Shown here piece after piece: positions 8,477 through 17,124 of a stretch of 64,000 bases of DNA (the first letter of the stretch is position 1; every line of letters begins with the position of its first letter). A program made the position numbers and the translations under genes. The notes beneath the pieces are model-generated. The model had not been told where the DNA came from. It did not search any database and saw only the letters and a list, made by a program, of their open reading frames with translations. Origin of the DNA: HGM04593 sp045631205 (GTDB taxonomy: Bacteria; Bacteroidota; Bacteroidia; Bacteroidales; Bacteroidaceae). The stretch is from the NCBI GenBank assembly GCA_045631205.1, contig JAZQUI010000025.1:1-64000 (forward strand), in the 5' to 3' direction.

Positions 8477-9571
8477 TTAATTGTATGTGTTTGTATGTTT
8501 AATGATTTTAACCCACAGAACAAATATTTGTTCAAGTTGGGTGGCGTATTTCCCTTTTTCGCGCAGGGTGTATTGTGTGATTATTGAAAGCAGATACATT
8601 ACAAGTTTTTCCTTATCGACCCACTCGCACGACTGTAAATAGAAAATCTGCTCTTCGGCTGTCATCTTTTTCTCAAAATTGGCAGTCTGCAATTCAAAGT
8701 GGTAGCGGTCGAGCCCGGCGGGGTAGGTGAGGGCGGCATACTCAAAATCGAAGACAAAAAGCTCGTTCTTTTCCACAAACATGTTCCACGGGGTGAAGTC
8801 GCCGTGAAATGCCGAGAATTCCACCACATGGTCGTGGTACTTTTCCTTAACCCCTGCTATTGCGGTTGTTATAACCACCCTGTCGATGCTTGCAGGCAGC
8901 CAATCAAGGTGCTCCTGTAGCGCGGTAAGTGTCTTGTAATAGTCGCTCTTTTCAAACAGAATAGTCTGTTTTGTCTTTTCGTGCAGTGTAGCAAGGAACT
9001 TTTCCTGCAGTGCGCTCCATTGGTGTACCACCTTTGAGCGAGTGGTTTTTGTGGTGCTTTGCACAAATATGTGCAACCCGTTACTTAATGTGCCGCAGAA
9101 AAGAGCTCGTGGGATGCCTGTAACCCCTTTCTGCTCGAGCTTACGCAGCAGGGTACTCTCTTTCTCAAAGAGCGATAGTATCTCCTTGTTGTCGCTGGCC
9201 TTGCAGTAGCCAAGTATCTCTTTCCCCCGGCTTACTTGTATGGTAATTTTCTGGTGTACGCAGGGTGTACCTTCGAATATGGAGAATTCAATATTCTCGC
9301 CGAATATTTCTTCTAAAATCTTCTTAAGTTCATCCTGCAGTGTGCTGTTGAGGCTCTCGGCCTTTATAGCCTTGCGAACGGGCGACAACCAATAGAGGAA
9401 GGGCAATAAGGTTTTTACCAGTTTCCCTTTTACACCGCTTGGTTGGTACAGGCTGAGTGCCACCCGCATATTCTTCACAGGCACCACCCACTGCTTTCCG
9501 TCGGCGTTGCCGAAACGGAGAAACTCCTTACAGTGGTTATTTGTGATTATTTTGTTGAGTAGTATGCTCAT
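8477..9571 (-). CDS. APH/choline-kinase-fold phosphotransferase-like protein
   Basis: A 364-residue protein with the catalytic loop of the aminoglycoside phosphotransferase/kinase-like fold: HGDFTPWN at residues 256-263 (catalytic Asp258, metal-binding Asn263) and the DFG-equivalent FDFEY at 274-278. The first ~90 residues are a separate basic, hydrophobic segment without a recognisable motif. In a capsule locus it may phosphorylate a sugar or attach a phospho-substituent; an antibiotic-resistance role is unlikely from context. The substrate is not visible. Confidence 0.75.
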   Translation of the reverse strand: MSILLNKIITNNHCKEFLRFGNADGKQWVVPVKNMRVALSLYQPSGVKGKLVKTLLPFLYWLSPVRKAIKAESLNSTLQDELKKILEEIFGENIEFSIFEGTPCVHQKITIQVSRGKEILGYCKASDNKEILSLFEKESTLLRKLEQKGVTGIPRALFCGTLSNGLHIFVQSTTKTTRSKVVHQWSALQEKFLATLHEKTKQTILFEKSDYYKTLTALQEHLDWLPASIDRVVITTAIAGVKEKYHDHVVEFSAFHGDFTPWNMFVEKNELFVFDFEYAALTYPAGLDRYHFELQTANFEKKMTAEEQIFYLQSCEWVDKEKLVMYLLSIITQYTLREKGKYATQLEQIFVLWVKIIKHTNTYN

Positions 9572-9608
9572 TCCTTTCTTTTGTTTTGCAAGGTTGGTGA
9601 GGGGAAGA

Positions 9609-10847
9609 TTATTGCATCTTGTTTATCTTGCTTACAAGTAATTCGTAAAATTCCTTGCCACGTGCTTCCCAGGTAAATTTCTTACCAGCGGTTCTTGCCT
9701 TTTCGCCAAGTGCTTTTCTCTTATTTTCATCACACAAACCCACAATTGCATTGCTCATCTCCTCAATAACCTGCTCACGGCCGGTACGTGGAATAACCAC
9801 TGCATAGTCGTTTGAGAAATAGCGTGTGTAGCCTGTGGTGTCGAGGCATATGAGGGGCTTGCCCATTGAAAGTGTGTCGAACGAAACGGTTACCGCGCCC
9901 TCCTTTAGCGAGGCGTTTATCACAGCGTCGCTCTTTGCAAGCAAGCGGTAATACTCTTCCATCTCCACCTTGCCGGTGAAGGTTATTTTATCACTTACCC
10001 CAAGATTCTTTGCAATAGTTACCAACCTCTCTTTGTCGCCACCTTTGCCCACAATGGTGAGGTGTATGTTGCTCGCGCTCTTTGCTGCGCGTGCAAAGCT
10101 TTCAATAGCAAGGTCGAAACCGCGCCATGCCTCCAAGCGGCCAACAGTGATAAACTCCACCACCTCACTCTCTTTTGCAGCACTCGCCGTTGTGTGTGAT
10201 AGCTGTTCCACTGCCACATCGGTGAAGAGTACCGCCTTCTCGCGTTGCTTTGCGGGTATAAGGTTGCGGGTAATCTCAGTTTTGCACAATATAAGGTCGG
10301 CGCGCTTGCAGCGTTGCTTAAAGCCGAAGTTTAGGGGTAACAACTTGATTGCTGCGCGGCGCACCCACTCAATAACTCGTGCTTTGCGTGCGTAATGGTT
10401 ACTGTACTCGGCAGGAATGGTTTCCAGACCACCCACAGGGCCCCATACGAAGAACTGTTTTTGCCCATAGGAGCTAACGGTCCACAGCACATTGCCGTAT
10501 GTTATGTGGTGGAATATTTTTATTCCATTCTCGCGCATAGTGCGTTTCACAATGCTGTTGGTGCATAGCTGCCATATATTGTAATATGTGCGCACGCCAC
10601 GCAAGCCCTTTTTCCAGAAACGTGCCCACTTGGGCAGGTCGAAGTAAAGGAAATGTATGCCACTGTATTCGGGGTGTTGGGCAATCCACGGCTCAATGGT
10701 TGCGCGGTTACTCTCGCGGGTGAGCACCCACAACTCAAAGTAACGCGACATTTCGAGCACCCAGTGCCATCCAACGCCAATTTCGCTACCCAGCCCGGGC
10801 TCGCAGGCATAGGCCGAAACAAATATTTTATGTTTGGTGGATATCAT
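9609..10847 (-). CDS. Glycosyltransferase family 4
   Basis: A 412-residue GT-B enzyme. The N-terminal lobe has VSAYACEPGLGSEIGVGWHW, an acceptor-lobe signature of a GT4 subgroup found in Bacteroidota polysaccharide loci. The C-terminal lobe has TVGRLEAWRGFDLAIESFA, IVGKGGDKERL and SLKEGAVTVSFDTLSMGKP. Its start overlaps the 3' end of the upstream acyltransferase gene by 4 bp, which suggests coupled translation. Confidence 0.92.
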   Translation of the reverse strand: MISTKHKIFVSAYACEPGLGSEIGVGWHWVLEMSRYFELWVLTRESNRATIEPWIAQHPEYSGIHFLYFDLPKWARFWKKGLRGVRTYYNIWQLCTNSIVKRTMRENGIKIFHHITYGNVLWTVSSYGQKQFFVWGPVGGLETIPAEYSNHYARKARVIEWVRRAAIKLLPLNFGFKQRCKRADLILCKTEITRNLIPAKQREKAVLFTDVAVEQLSHTTASAAKESEVVEFITVGRLEAWRGFDLAIESFARAAKSASNIHLTIVGKGGDKERLVTIAKNLGVSDKITFTGKVEMEEYYRLLAKSDAVINASLKEGAVTVSFDTLSMGKPLICLDTTGYTRYFSNDYAVVIPRTGREQVIEEMSNAIVGLCDENKRKALGEKARTAGKKFTWEARGKEFYELLVSKINKMQ

Positions 10848-11842
10848 CGTTTTATTAGTCTAAAATCTGTTAAAAATGGTAAGTATTTTACGATTATAAA
10901 TGTCATTAGGTAACTGCCTGCGAGCGATAATGTAAGTGACATAACGAGCGACAAGTTTCCTGTGATATTTAATTTGGAAGATATAGTGGCAAATGTCGCC
11001 GGCATTGCTCCCGAGAGAAAATAAAATATAATGGAGTTCTCGCCGATGAAGTTTATAATTTTATTTGCTCTTATTTTTTTTGAAATCTCAATCAATATAA
11101 GTGTTGTTGCAATGCTTGTGATAAATCCGACTGTGTTGCATCGTCCGCTTAAGCCTAAGCAAGCAACATTGTGGTCGGTAAAAATTAAATAGTAACCAAT
11201 GATGCTTACAACAAGACTTCCCCATAAAATAATGTGTGTTATCTTTTTTTCATAAACAGCATATGTCCCTCCTAGGCTCATTATAATCAAATAAGTAAGT
11301 CCTGTTCGCCAGAACCAAGGGAAATATTCTGTTGCAGGCTTTGTACTATAATCACAGTTTATTTGCATAATTAAAAAGATAATAGTAGAAATACCTAAGT
11401 AGAATAAGTGATTTTTTTTCTTTGTTAAAAAGAGAGTTAGTGAAACAAGCTGGGCAATAAATAGAGCCGATGTAAACCAAAAACTTGTCCCGCCGAGTAT
11501 TTCCAAACTAAAAACATGAACGTTGAATAGTTCTCCGTGGAACAACATTTTTGGTAAGTATAGAATTATTGAAAAAATAACAGTTGGTATAGCCAATTTA
11601 TATATGCAGTTCAGTAATCCTTTTTTATATGCTGTAAATGAATAATTTGTTATAACGTCGTTTCTTAAATATTTTTTATACAAAAGATATCCGCTTATAA
11701 AGAAAAATGCATTTACATAAAAAGGTAGTACAGCTTTCCCCAATGTCTCATTATTTGTTGTAAATGCTTCGGTGTGAGCAATATATACACAAATCATGCA
11801 TATTGCTTTTGCTGTATCTATCCAATGAAGTCTGGTGCTCAT
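10844..11842 (-). CDS. Acyltransferase family 3 membrane protein
   Basis: A 332-residue integral membrane protein with about ten hydrophobic segments. The N-terminal motif RLHWIDTAKAICMICVYIAH, with its His at the end of helix 1, is characteristic of OafA/NolL-type acyltransferases that O-acetylate surface sugars using cytoplasmic acyl donors. FFFISGYLLYKKYLR follows. It overlaps both neighbours by 4 bp. It probably provides a second acyl decoration beside the beta-helix acyltransferase at the end of the operon. Confidence 0.88.
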   Translation of the reverse strand: MSTRLHWIDTAKAICMICVYIAHTEAFTTNNETLGKAVLPFYVNAFFFISGYLLYKKYLRNDVITNYSFTAYKKGLLNCIYKLAIPTVIFSIILYLPKMLFHGELFNVHVFSLEILGGTSFWFTSALFIAQLVSLTLFLTKKKNHLFYLGISTIIFLIMQINCDYSTKPATEYFPWFWRTGLTYLIIMSLGGTYAVYEKKITHIILWGSLVVSIIGYYLIFTDHNVACLGLSGRCNTVGFITSIATTLILIEISKKIRANKIINFIGENSIIFYFLSGAMPATFATISSKLNITGNLSLVMSLTLSLAGSYLMTFIIVKYLPFLTDFRLIKR

Positions 11843-12852
11843 TGTTGTTGCAATTTGTTTGCGGTTCTTTTTCTACGTATTGTTATTGCCAATAGAAATA
11901 TTGGTACTACACAATTTGTTAAGATAGCAAATAATGTGGGATTTTTTATTGCAAAGTTTACAAGCCTGTTTTTACATCTTTTAACTTGTATCTCTTTGAT
12001 GATTCTTTTCTTGTTACTTATAGATATGAAATTTACAAATAGAAAAGCGCACGATCTATAATAATATATCTCTGCAAATTCTTCAATTATATTCTTTACT
12101 TTAGAATTTTTATATAGGTCCGTAGCAATTTTCATTGATACATTGCCGGCATTTATATAATCTATAAGTCCCTCTACACTTTTAAATGAAGAATCAGTTT
12201 CGTTACTTCCTGTTTTAATATGATGAATGAGAAGTATTGGCTGATATTGTATCTTTTTTGTGTGATACAAAACCCTAATGCACCAGTCGGCATCTTCACA
12301 TCTTCTATTTTCTATGAAAAGACAGTCTGCTTGTATGTAAAACTCGTGCTTTATACAGAAACGCCATGGTGAAATAACTATTCCGTTTTGTTCTATGTAA
12401 TCTTCTCCAGTTGTTATTTGTGTATATGGTAAATTCAATTGAAGGTTATTATTGGGATAACCTTTCAGTTGATATGCGGAATCGCATATAAGTATCTCCA
12501 AATTATTTTTTTTTAGATGTCTATATATTTGTGATATTCCATCTTCGTGATAATAATCATCTTGATCTATAAATAGTAGATATTCACCTCTTGCAACTTT
12601 TACACCCTTATTTCGTCCCCCGCCTTGGCGGATATTTACTTCATTCTCAATAATATATAAATTATTGTGGATGATTTGCTGTTCTTTTAACCAGGCGCGT
12701 GTACCATCGGTGCTGCAATCGTCAACGCAAATAACCTCGTATAACTCTTTATTGATGGGCTGGTTCCAAATGCTGTTGAGACACTTAGGGAGATCGTTTG
12801 TAAGTCCGTTGTACACGGGAATTACTATTGAGAAGAAAGGCTTGTTATTCAT
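11839..12852 (-). CDS. Glycosyltransferase family 2
   Basis: A 337-residue GT-A enzyme. The N-terminus FSIVIPVYNGLTNDLPKCL is followed by VICVDDCSTDGTRAWL and by FIDQDDYYHEDG, whose acidic triad binds the metal and nucleotide sugar. A C-terminal hydrophobic segment (AILTNCVVPIFLLAITI) followed by basic residues suggests a membrane anchor. Part of the polysaccharide assembly line; donor and acceptor unknown. Confidence 0.92.
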   Translation of the reverse strand: MNNKPFFSIVIPVYNGLTNDLPKCLNSIWNQPINKELYEVICVDDCSTDGTRAWLKEQQIIHNNLYIIENEVNIRQGGGRNKGVKVARGEYLLFIDQDDYYHEDGISQIYRHLKKNNLEILICDSAYQLKGYPNNNLQLNLPYTQITTGEDYIEQNGIVISPWRFCIKHEFYIQADCLFIENRRCEDADWCIRVLYHTKKIQYQPILLIHHIKTGSNETDSSFKSVEGLIDYINAGNVSMKIATDLYKNSKVKNIIEEFAEIYYYRSCAFLFVNFISISNKKRIIKEIQVKRCKNRLVNFAIKNPTLFAILTNCVVPIFLLAITIRRKRTANKLQQQ

Positions 12853-12857
12853 TGTTT

Positions 12858-14189
12858 TTACTTCAATCTTTTTAAATTCTTTTTGTGTTGCTCTTCAAAA
12901 ATATATGAGAGTATCTCGTTCACGGCAATCTGTGGCGCTTTTTCATTAAGTACCTTGCGGTAACCGCTTTTGCCGCACAAGTAATCAATCTTGCTGTTTA
13001 TGGTGTCTATTCCCTCTTTGTCGAGTTCGCGTTTGCGGGCGAGGATTGAATCGCTGCTTGCGGTGAGCAGAATATTATAATTGAGCGAGGGGATAAATAA
13101 CTTGCCCCACCAATAGAGGAAAGGTGTTTTCAAGTATATTCGTGTGCGGCGGCTGTCGCAAATGATATCGGTATAGTAGCGGTCGAAAACAACCACGCGG
13201 TTAATACGTGTAGCTGTTTTCACCCTTACAAAATATCCTGCAATGTAATCAATAGAGTAGTAAACGAGGCGTGCGAAGGAACTTAAACAGCCGGTTTTTC
13301 CACCACGGTGGGGGTTGCTATAGTCGCGATCCACCTCCTTCTTAATACCGGCTTGTTGTGCCACATCGCCCAAGTTCCCAAAAAGTGTGGGGCGGAAATG
13401 GTAGTATTTGTGTGCTTTTTCAAACACGGGTGCAATTCTCTCGAGCATCATATCAATCACCGTGGTTTTTCCACTGCCATCCGGGCCGGTGAAACCTATG
13501 CTTACACCTGTGCGTGAACAAATGTAGTTACCAATAAAGGTGTACAAGAAATATATTATGCTGCAAATCAGTCCCGATGGACGTTTCTTGGCGTTGGTCC
13601 ATAATGCGGCGAGCAATAGCTTCTTGCCACTTGCCTTGTCGCACTCTATTGTTGAGGTGTAGCTAAAAACGGCTAAAAGTTTCTCTCTAACCGCCGGCGA
13701 TGTTTCAGCTGCTTCTCGTGTTGCGCGGTATTTTTCGGGATATTTGCTGCCTACCGCTCTGTTATACAGGTACTTGTCAAGGAATTGTCCCTCTGTGCCC
13801 ACATAGTAAAGGAACCCATTGAATTGCTTGTGAGCAAGGAACTCCTCGGCACTCATAAGCTGTATGCCCCAAACAGATGTGTCGAAGAAGAAATCCCACT
13901 GCACAATTTCTGTCGCCTCTTCGGTTGTTGTGGCGCAAACGTATGTTATCAGGCGGTCGCTGTGCAGGTATGTGAGAATTTTCCACCCGCTATTGTCTAT
14001 AAGTTCAACAAGTTCCTGTTTTATCTTTTTGTAGCTGTCGCGGGTGATTATTATATCTATGTCGCGAGCAATGTTTTTGTCGGGCAACCCTTCGAAGTTG
14101 CGCAACACGGCATAGTCGGCTTTTGCGTTCAAAAAGCCTATAATCTCGCTTATGTGTGCAATTGTTTTTTGTTTCATTATATTAGACAT
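12858..14189 (-). CDS. Two-domain protein: nucleotidyltransferase-like N-terminus, thymidylate-kinase-like C-terminus
   Basis: 443 residues in two parts. Residues ~1-200 include YAVLRNFEGLPDKNIARDID, resembling polysaccharide-locus proteins with a nucleotidyltransferase-like fold (LRN..xLP..DIDI). From about residue 225 there is a P-loop GFTGPDGSGKTTVIDMML and later VVFDRYYTDI, the pattern of thymidylate/deoxynucleoside kinases. A role in DNA precursor synthesis is unlikely in this location; phosphorylation of a sugar or an activated capsule precursor is more plausible but unproven. ATG 14177 is an alternative start. The DUF559 repeat unit lies directly upstream. Confidence 0.72.
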   Translation of the reverse strand: MSNIMKQKTIAHISEIIGFLNAKADYAVLRNFEGLPDKNIARDIDIIITRDSYKKIKQELVELIDNSGWKILTYLHSDRLITYVCATTTEEATEIVQWDFFFDTSVWGIQLMSAEEFLAHKQFNGFLYYVGTEGQFLDKYLYNRAVGSKYPEKYRATREAAETSPAVREKLLAVFSYTSTIECDKASGKKLLLAALWTNAKKRPSGLICSIIYFLYTFIGNYICSRTGVSIGFTGPDGSGKTTVIDMMLERIAPVFEKAHKYYHFRPTLFGNLGDVAQQAGIKKEVDRDYSNPHRGGKTGCLSSFARLVYYSIDYIAGYFVRVKTATRINRVVVFDRYYTDIICDSRRTRIYLKTPFLYWWGKLFIPSLNYNILLTASSDSILARKRELDKEGIDTINSKIDYLCGKSGYRKVLNEKAPQIAVNEILSYIFEEQHKKNLKRLK

Positions 14190-14238
14190 AAGTACATAAG
14201 TTACATATTTTTTGTATTCTTGAATGTCTTGTTTTTTA

Positions 14239-14344
14239 CTCCCCTCCGTCGCAATGCTTCGCTTGCGCCACCTCCCCTCTGTGAGTGGCGGAGTTTTTTA
14301 CTCTCCCCTTTATTAAGGGGGAGTGGCTGAAAGCCGAGGGGGAT
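14239..14344. repeat. Direct repeat flanking the DUF559 gene (copy L)
   Basis: 106-bp unit about 95% identical to 14752-14855, in the same orientation; differences are three substitutions and two 1-bp gaps. It contains hairpin-forming segments such as ctcccctt/aagggggag and ggct-ttc-agcc. A second matching block, gttagaactcttt, follows both copies (14358-14370 here) and overlaps the stop codon of the DUF559 gene. Confidence 0.9.
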
Positions 14345-14358
14345 TGTTGTTTTTGTAG

Positions 14359-14733
14359 TTAGAACTCTTTATTCGCCCTGTCTTGGTTATTTAGCTCTTG
14401 TTCTATAATAGTTAGCACTTGCTCCAAGGATTTCCAAATTAGTTGGTTCTCAAACCTAAGGACTTTTATACCTTTATTATTTAAGAACCTTGTTCTTATC
14501 TCATCTTCCTTTGCACCTTGGAAGCTATAATGGTTTTTACCATCTAGCTCTATGCATAGTTTCGTTTTTGGGCAATAGAAGTCTAATATGTATGCTCCAA
14601 TGGGGTGTTGTTTTCTCCATTTATGGTTTTTAATTCGTTTTGATTTTAAACAATTCCATAATACAGCCTCTTCGGGAGTTAAGTTCTTTCTTAAGTATCT
14701 TCTTTTTTCTAACAAGATGCTTTTGCTATCCAT
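14359..14733 (-). CDS. DUF559 endonuclease-like protein
   Basis: About 124 residues, the full length of a DUF559 protein, a family related to Vsr/very-short-patch-repair and restriction endonuclease folds. Visible family motifs are LRKNLTPEEAVLWNCLK, WRKQHPIGAYILDFYC and LCIELDGKNH (the putative catalytic acidic cluster in DFYC...ELDG), then IKVLRFENQLIW. I chose ATG 14733; an upstream ATG at 14784 would start inside the flanking repeat, so I reject it. The gene sits between two near-identical ~105-bp repeats inside the polysaccharide operon, which suggests it travels with them. The function of this family is not established. Confidence 0.85.
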   Translation of the reverse strand: MDSKSILLEKRRYLRKNLTPEEAVLWNCLKSKRIKNHKWRKQHPIGAYILDFYCPKTKLCIELDGKNHYSFQGAKEDEIRTRFLNNKGIKVLRFENQLIWKSLEQVLTIIEQELNNQDRANKEF

Positions 14734-14751
14734 CCTTTTATATATAGGTTT

Positions 14752-14855
14752 CTCCCCTCCGTCGCTGTGCTTCGCTTGCGCCACCTCCCCTCTGTGAGTG
14801 TCGGATTTTTACTCTCCCCTTTATTAAGGGGGAGTGGCTGAAAGCCGAGGGGGAT
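14752..14855. repeat. Direct repeat flanking the DUF559 gene (copy R)
   Basis: 104-bp partner of the repeat at 14239-14344, starting 18 bp upstream of the DUF559 start codon. It is followed at 14873-14886 by gttagaactctttt. On the minus strand this reads AAAGAGTTCTAA, identical to the last codons and stop of the DUF559 gene, so it may be the 3' scar of a second copy of the unit. Confidence 0.9.
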
Positions 14856-14900
14856 AGATGTTTATATTCGTTGTTAGAACTCTTTTCTTCTTTTGCTCTT

Positions 14901-15872
14901 TTATTTACGTTTCAAAACATTGTGCTTGAACTTATCTACAATGTACCCGGGATTGTTGTATATAGATGTTGCAAGCTTGCCTATGCAGGTGAATATGTGG
15001 CCTTTTTTTAGAGCAAAAAAGCTTTCTCGCAGAGTGTCGGCGGCTTTTGCATCCTTTTCTAGCTTTTTAAGTTCTTCCTGTGAAAGGCTCTCTTTGAATT
15101 CAATGAAAGTGAGCTCTTTTTCACCACGACGGCGCAGTTTGAGGTTCTTTTTTACGTGTCGCATACGCAGAATCATACCAATGGAATTGGCCGACATTGC
15201 ATTTTCGTGTTTGCGGTAGCGACAAAGTATTTCGGGAATAACAATAATGGCTTTGCCTTCCTTGTAAAGGTCGCTCATACGAGTCCACAAGTCGAGGTCT
15301 TCGCATAAGTCCTGGTAACGGGGCTTGCCAGTGGGGAATCCTGTGATATTGTGTCCGCCTACTTTCAACGCAATCTCACGGTTGTATATAGCAGTGGGCT
15401 GCATAAAGATCAGTTTTTCTTTTGCTGCTTTTGTATAGAATCCCTCTTTGGTTGTTTCGCCTAGGAAAATTCCCCCATTTATTTTCTTACCGTTGCTATC
15501 CATGTATTCAAGGTGGCAACCTACGGCAATAAGGTCATTGTCTGCTGATATTTTGTTATATAGTTTTTCCACAAGTGTGGAGTGGGGGCAATCGTCGGCA
15601 TCCACAAACATTATGTATTTTGTGTTGGCATGTTCTTCAACGTATCTTCTGCCGGCACTCAAGCCGCTATTTACGGGAAGGTTTACTATCTCGTATTGTC
15701 GTGGGTTCTCTTTGAAAAACTCCTCAATGATTGCAACACTGCCGTCGGTGCTGCAATCGTTCACTATGAGCAAGTGAAAACTCTGCATCGTTTGTGCCAT
15801 TATTGATTGCAAAGTTTCTTTTATATATTTTTCGGCGTTATATACGCAGATTGCAAGGGTAAGGTCAGTCAT
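14901..15872 (-). CDS. Glycosyltransferase family 2
   Basis: A 323-residue GT-A enzyme with LTLAICVYNAEKYIKETL, IVNDCSTDGSVAII and the metal-binding MFVDADDCPHSTLV. The C-terminal third is basic and helical (RMRHVKKNLKLRRRGEK), likely peripheral membrane contact. Its start overlaps the polymerase gene by 8 bp. The DUF559 repeat unit begins within 50 bp of its stop. Confidence 0.92.
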   Translation of the reverse strand: MTDLTLAICVYNAEKYIKETLQSIMAQTMQSFHLLIVNDCSTDGSVAIIEEFFKENPRQYEIVNLPVNSGLSAGRRYVEEHANTKYIMFVDADDCPHSTLVEKLYNKISADNDLIAVGCHLEYMDSNGKKINGGIFLGETTKEGFYTKAAKEKLIFMQPTAIYNREIALKVGGHNITGFPTGKPRYQDLCEDLDLWTRMSDLYKEGKAIIVIPEILCRYRKHENAMSANSIGMILRMRHVKKNLKLRRRGEKELTFIEFKESLSQEELKKLEKDAKAADTLRESFFALKKGHIFTCIGKLATSIYNNPGYIVDKFKHNVLKRK

Positions 15873-17124
15873 TTTGTGCTACAATAATATCGTTAGGTTC
15901 TGTAGTTGAAGGCTCTGTCTCTTCTTCACATATCTCTTCCTCTTCGTAAATGTCGGGGTTATATCTATTGTCGTGGAAGTATTTCACACAAGTCATAATC
16001 ATCATAAGAGCCCAACCATAGAAGATGTTTCCACCACAGCCCCCACCTACACCTGCAAATAGGAATATTGTGCCCAAAGACCAAAAACTATATGCACATG
16101 AGAAGTTTAGTAATTGACAGATAAGGAAGAAAATAGCTCCATAGTCGTCGAAATACGTTCCGGTTTGTTTTAAAAAAGTTTGGTTTCTGGCTCCATAATC
16201 AATGCCATGTCCTACCCAGGTTTCATATTTTGTAAAATCGGCGTTCAGGGAGTTTAATAATGGGGCGATTCTTGCAGATGCAGAACTATCATTATTCTTA
16301 ATCGTTTGAAGGTCCATAGTTGAGGTTGCTTCAATGGTACTCGTTGCTCTATCTAATTCTTTAATACCAACAGCTTCCAGAGTGATATATATAATGAATA
16401 ATAACGGAACGGTGTAATACCAATTATTTTTACGTATAAAATAGAGGCTTAAAAGAATAAGGCATATAAAGGCTGTTCCGCTACCCATAGTAAACATCAT
16501 CCACAAAAAGCGTATTGTAACCCATTTATGTTCGCCATTGAAAAGTTCTTTTAAAGAGAATGGTCCTTCATCTCGTTTATACTCACAACATTTTATGTAG
16601 GCATAATAGAACACAAGCATAATACGGGCAAAGTGGCTTGGTTCAAGCGAGAGGGAGTTACAGCCTAATCCGCGATTCAAATAATATGTGAAGTTTATGA
16701 TTGATAGGCTACGTATTCCAACAATAATGGCAGCTTGTTGCATTATGCACACAACAAAAAACAACAGCATAGCCCATTTACATATTTTGATAAAGTGTTC
16801 TATTGAGAACATTCTATCAACAACAACAATGTTATAAATGCATATATAATTTAAGACCAATATTGTGGAGAATAGTAGTGTTGACCATCTGAAACTTTCG
16901 GGATGAAAACTTGCCGAAATAAATTGGTATGTTAAATATAGAAAGCCAATAATAAAAGCCTTTGATATTTTAAATTCGTAAACTAAAAGTATAAAGATGC
17001 TTATAGCCGATATTATTATTTTGGGAATACCAAAGCCTACATGTCCTTCAATGGGCGTATACGCTATACCAAAATATATCAGGATAAATGTCGCATAATT
17101 TTTTAAGGTGTTATTATACATCAA
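15865..17124 (-). CDS. wzy: Wzy-like polysaccharide polymerase (O-antigen ligase/polymerase type)
   Basis: A 419-residue protein with about ten predicted membrane helices and a long loop (about residues 255-330) between later helices, the usual Wzy topology. It has no strong sequence motif, as is normal for Wzy proteins. The call rests on topology and on being the only unassigned polytopic protein among the glycosyltransferases. It ends in a very acidic soluble tail (EEEEICEEETEPS). It would link undecaprenyl-bound repeat units in the periplasm. Confidence 0.65.
   Translation of the reverse strand: MMYNNTLKNYATFILIYFGIAYTPIEGHVGFGIPKIIISAISIFILLVYEFKISKAFIIGFLYLTYQFISASFHPESFRWSTLLFSTILVLNYICIYNIVVVDRMFSIEHFIKICKWAMLLFFVVCIMQQAAIIVGIRSLSIINFTYYLNRGLGCNSLSLEPSHFARIMLVFYYAYIKCCEYKRDEGPFSLKELFNGEHKWVTIRFLWMMFTMGSGTAFICLILLSLYFIRKNNWYYTVPLLFIIYITLEAVGIKELDRATSTIEATSTMDLQTIKNNDSSASARIAPLLNSLNADFTKYETWVGHGIDYGARNQTFLKQTGTYFDDYGAIFFLICQLLNFSCAYSFWSLGTIFLFAGVGGGCGGNIFYGWALMMIMTCVKYFHDNRYNPDIYEEEEICEEETEPSTTEPNDIIVAQND

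Noticed and set aside
8477..9571. Aminoglycoside resistance gene
   Set aside because: Only the kinase-fold catalytic loop matches; the N-terminal extension and capsule context argue for a glycan-related role.
12858..14189. Housekeeping thymidylate kinase (tmk)
   Set aside because: Twice the normal length, with an unrelated N-terminal domain and located in a capsule operon.
14734..14784. Longer DUF559 protein starting at 14784
   Set aside because: The added residues (MAQAKHSDGGEKP...) are coded by the flanking repeat and do not belong to the family; ATG 14733 gives the normal length.
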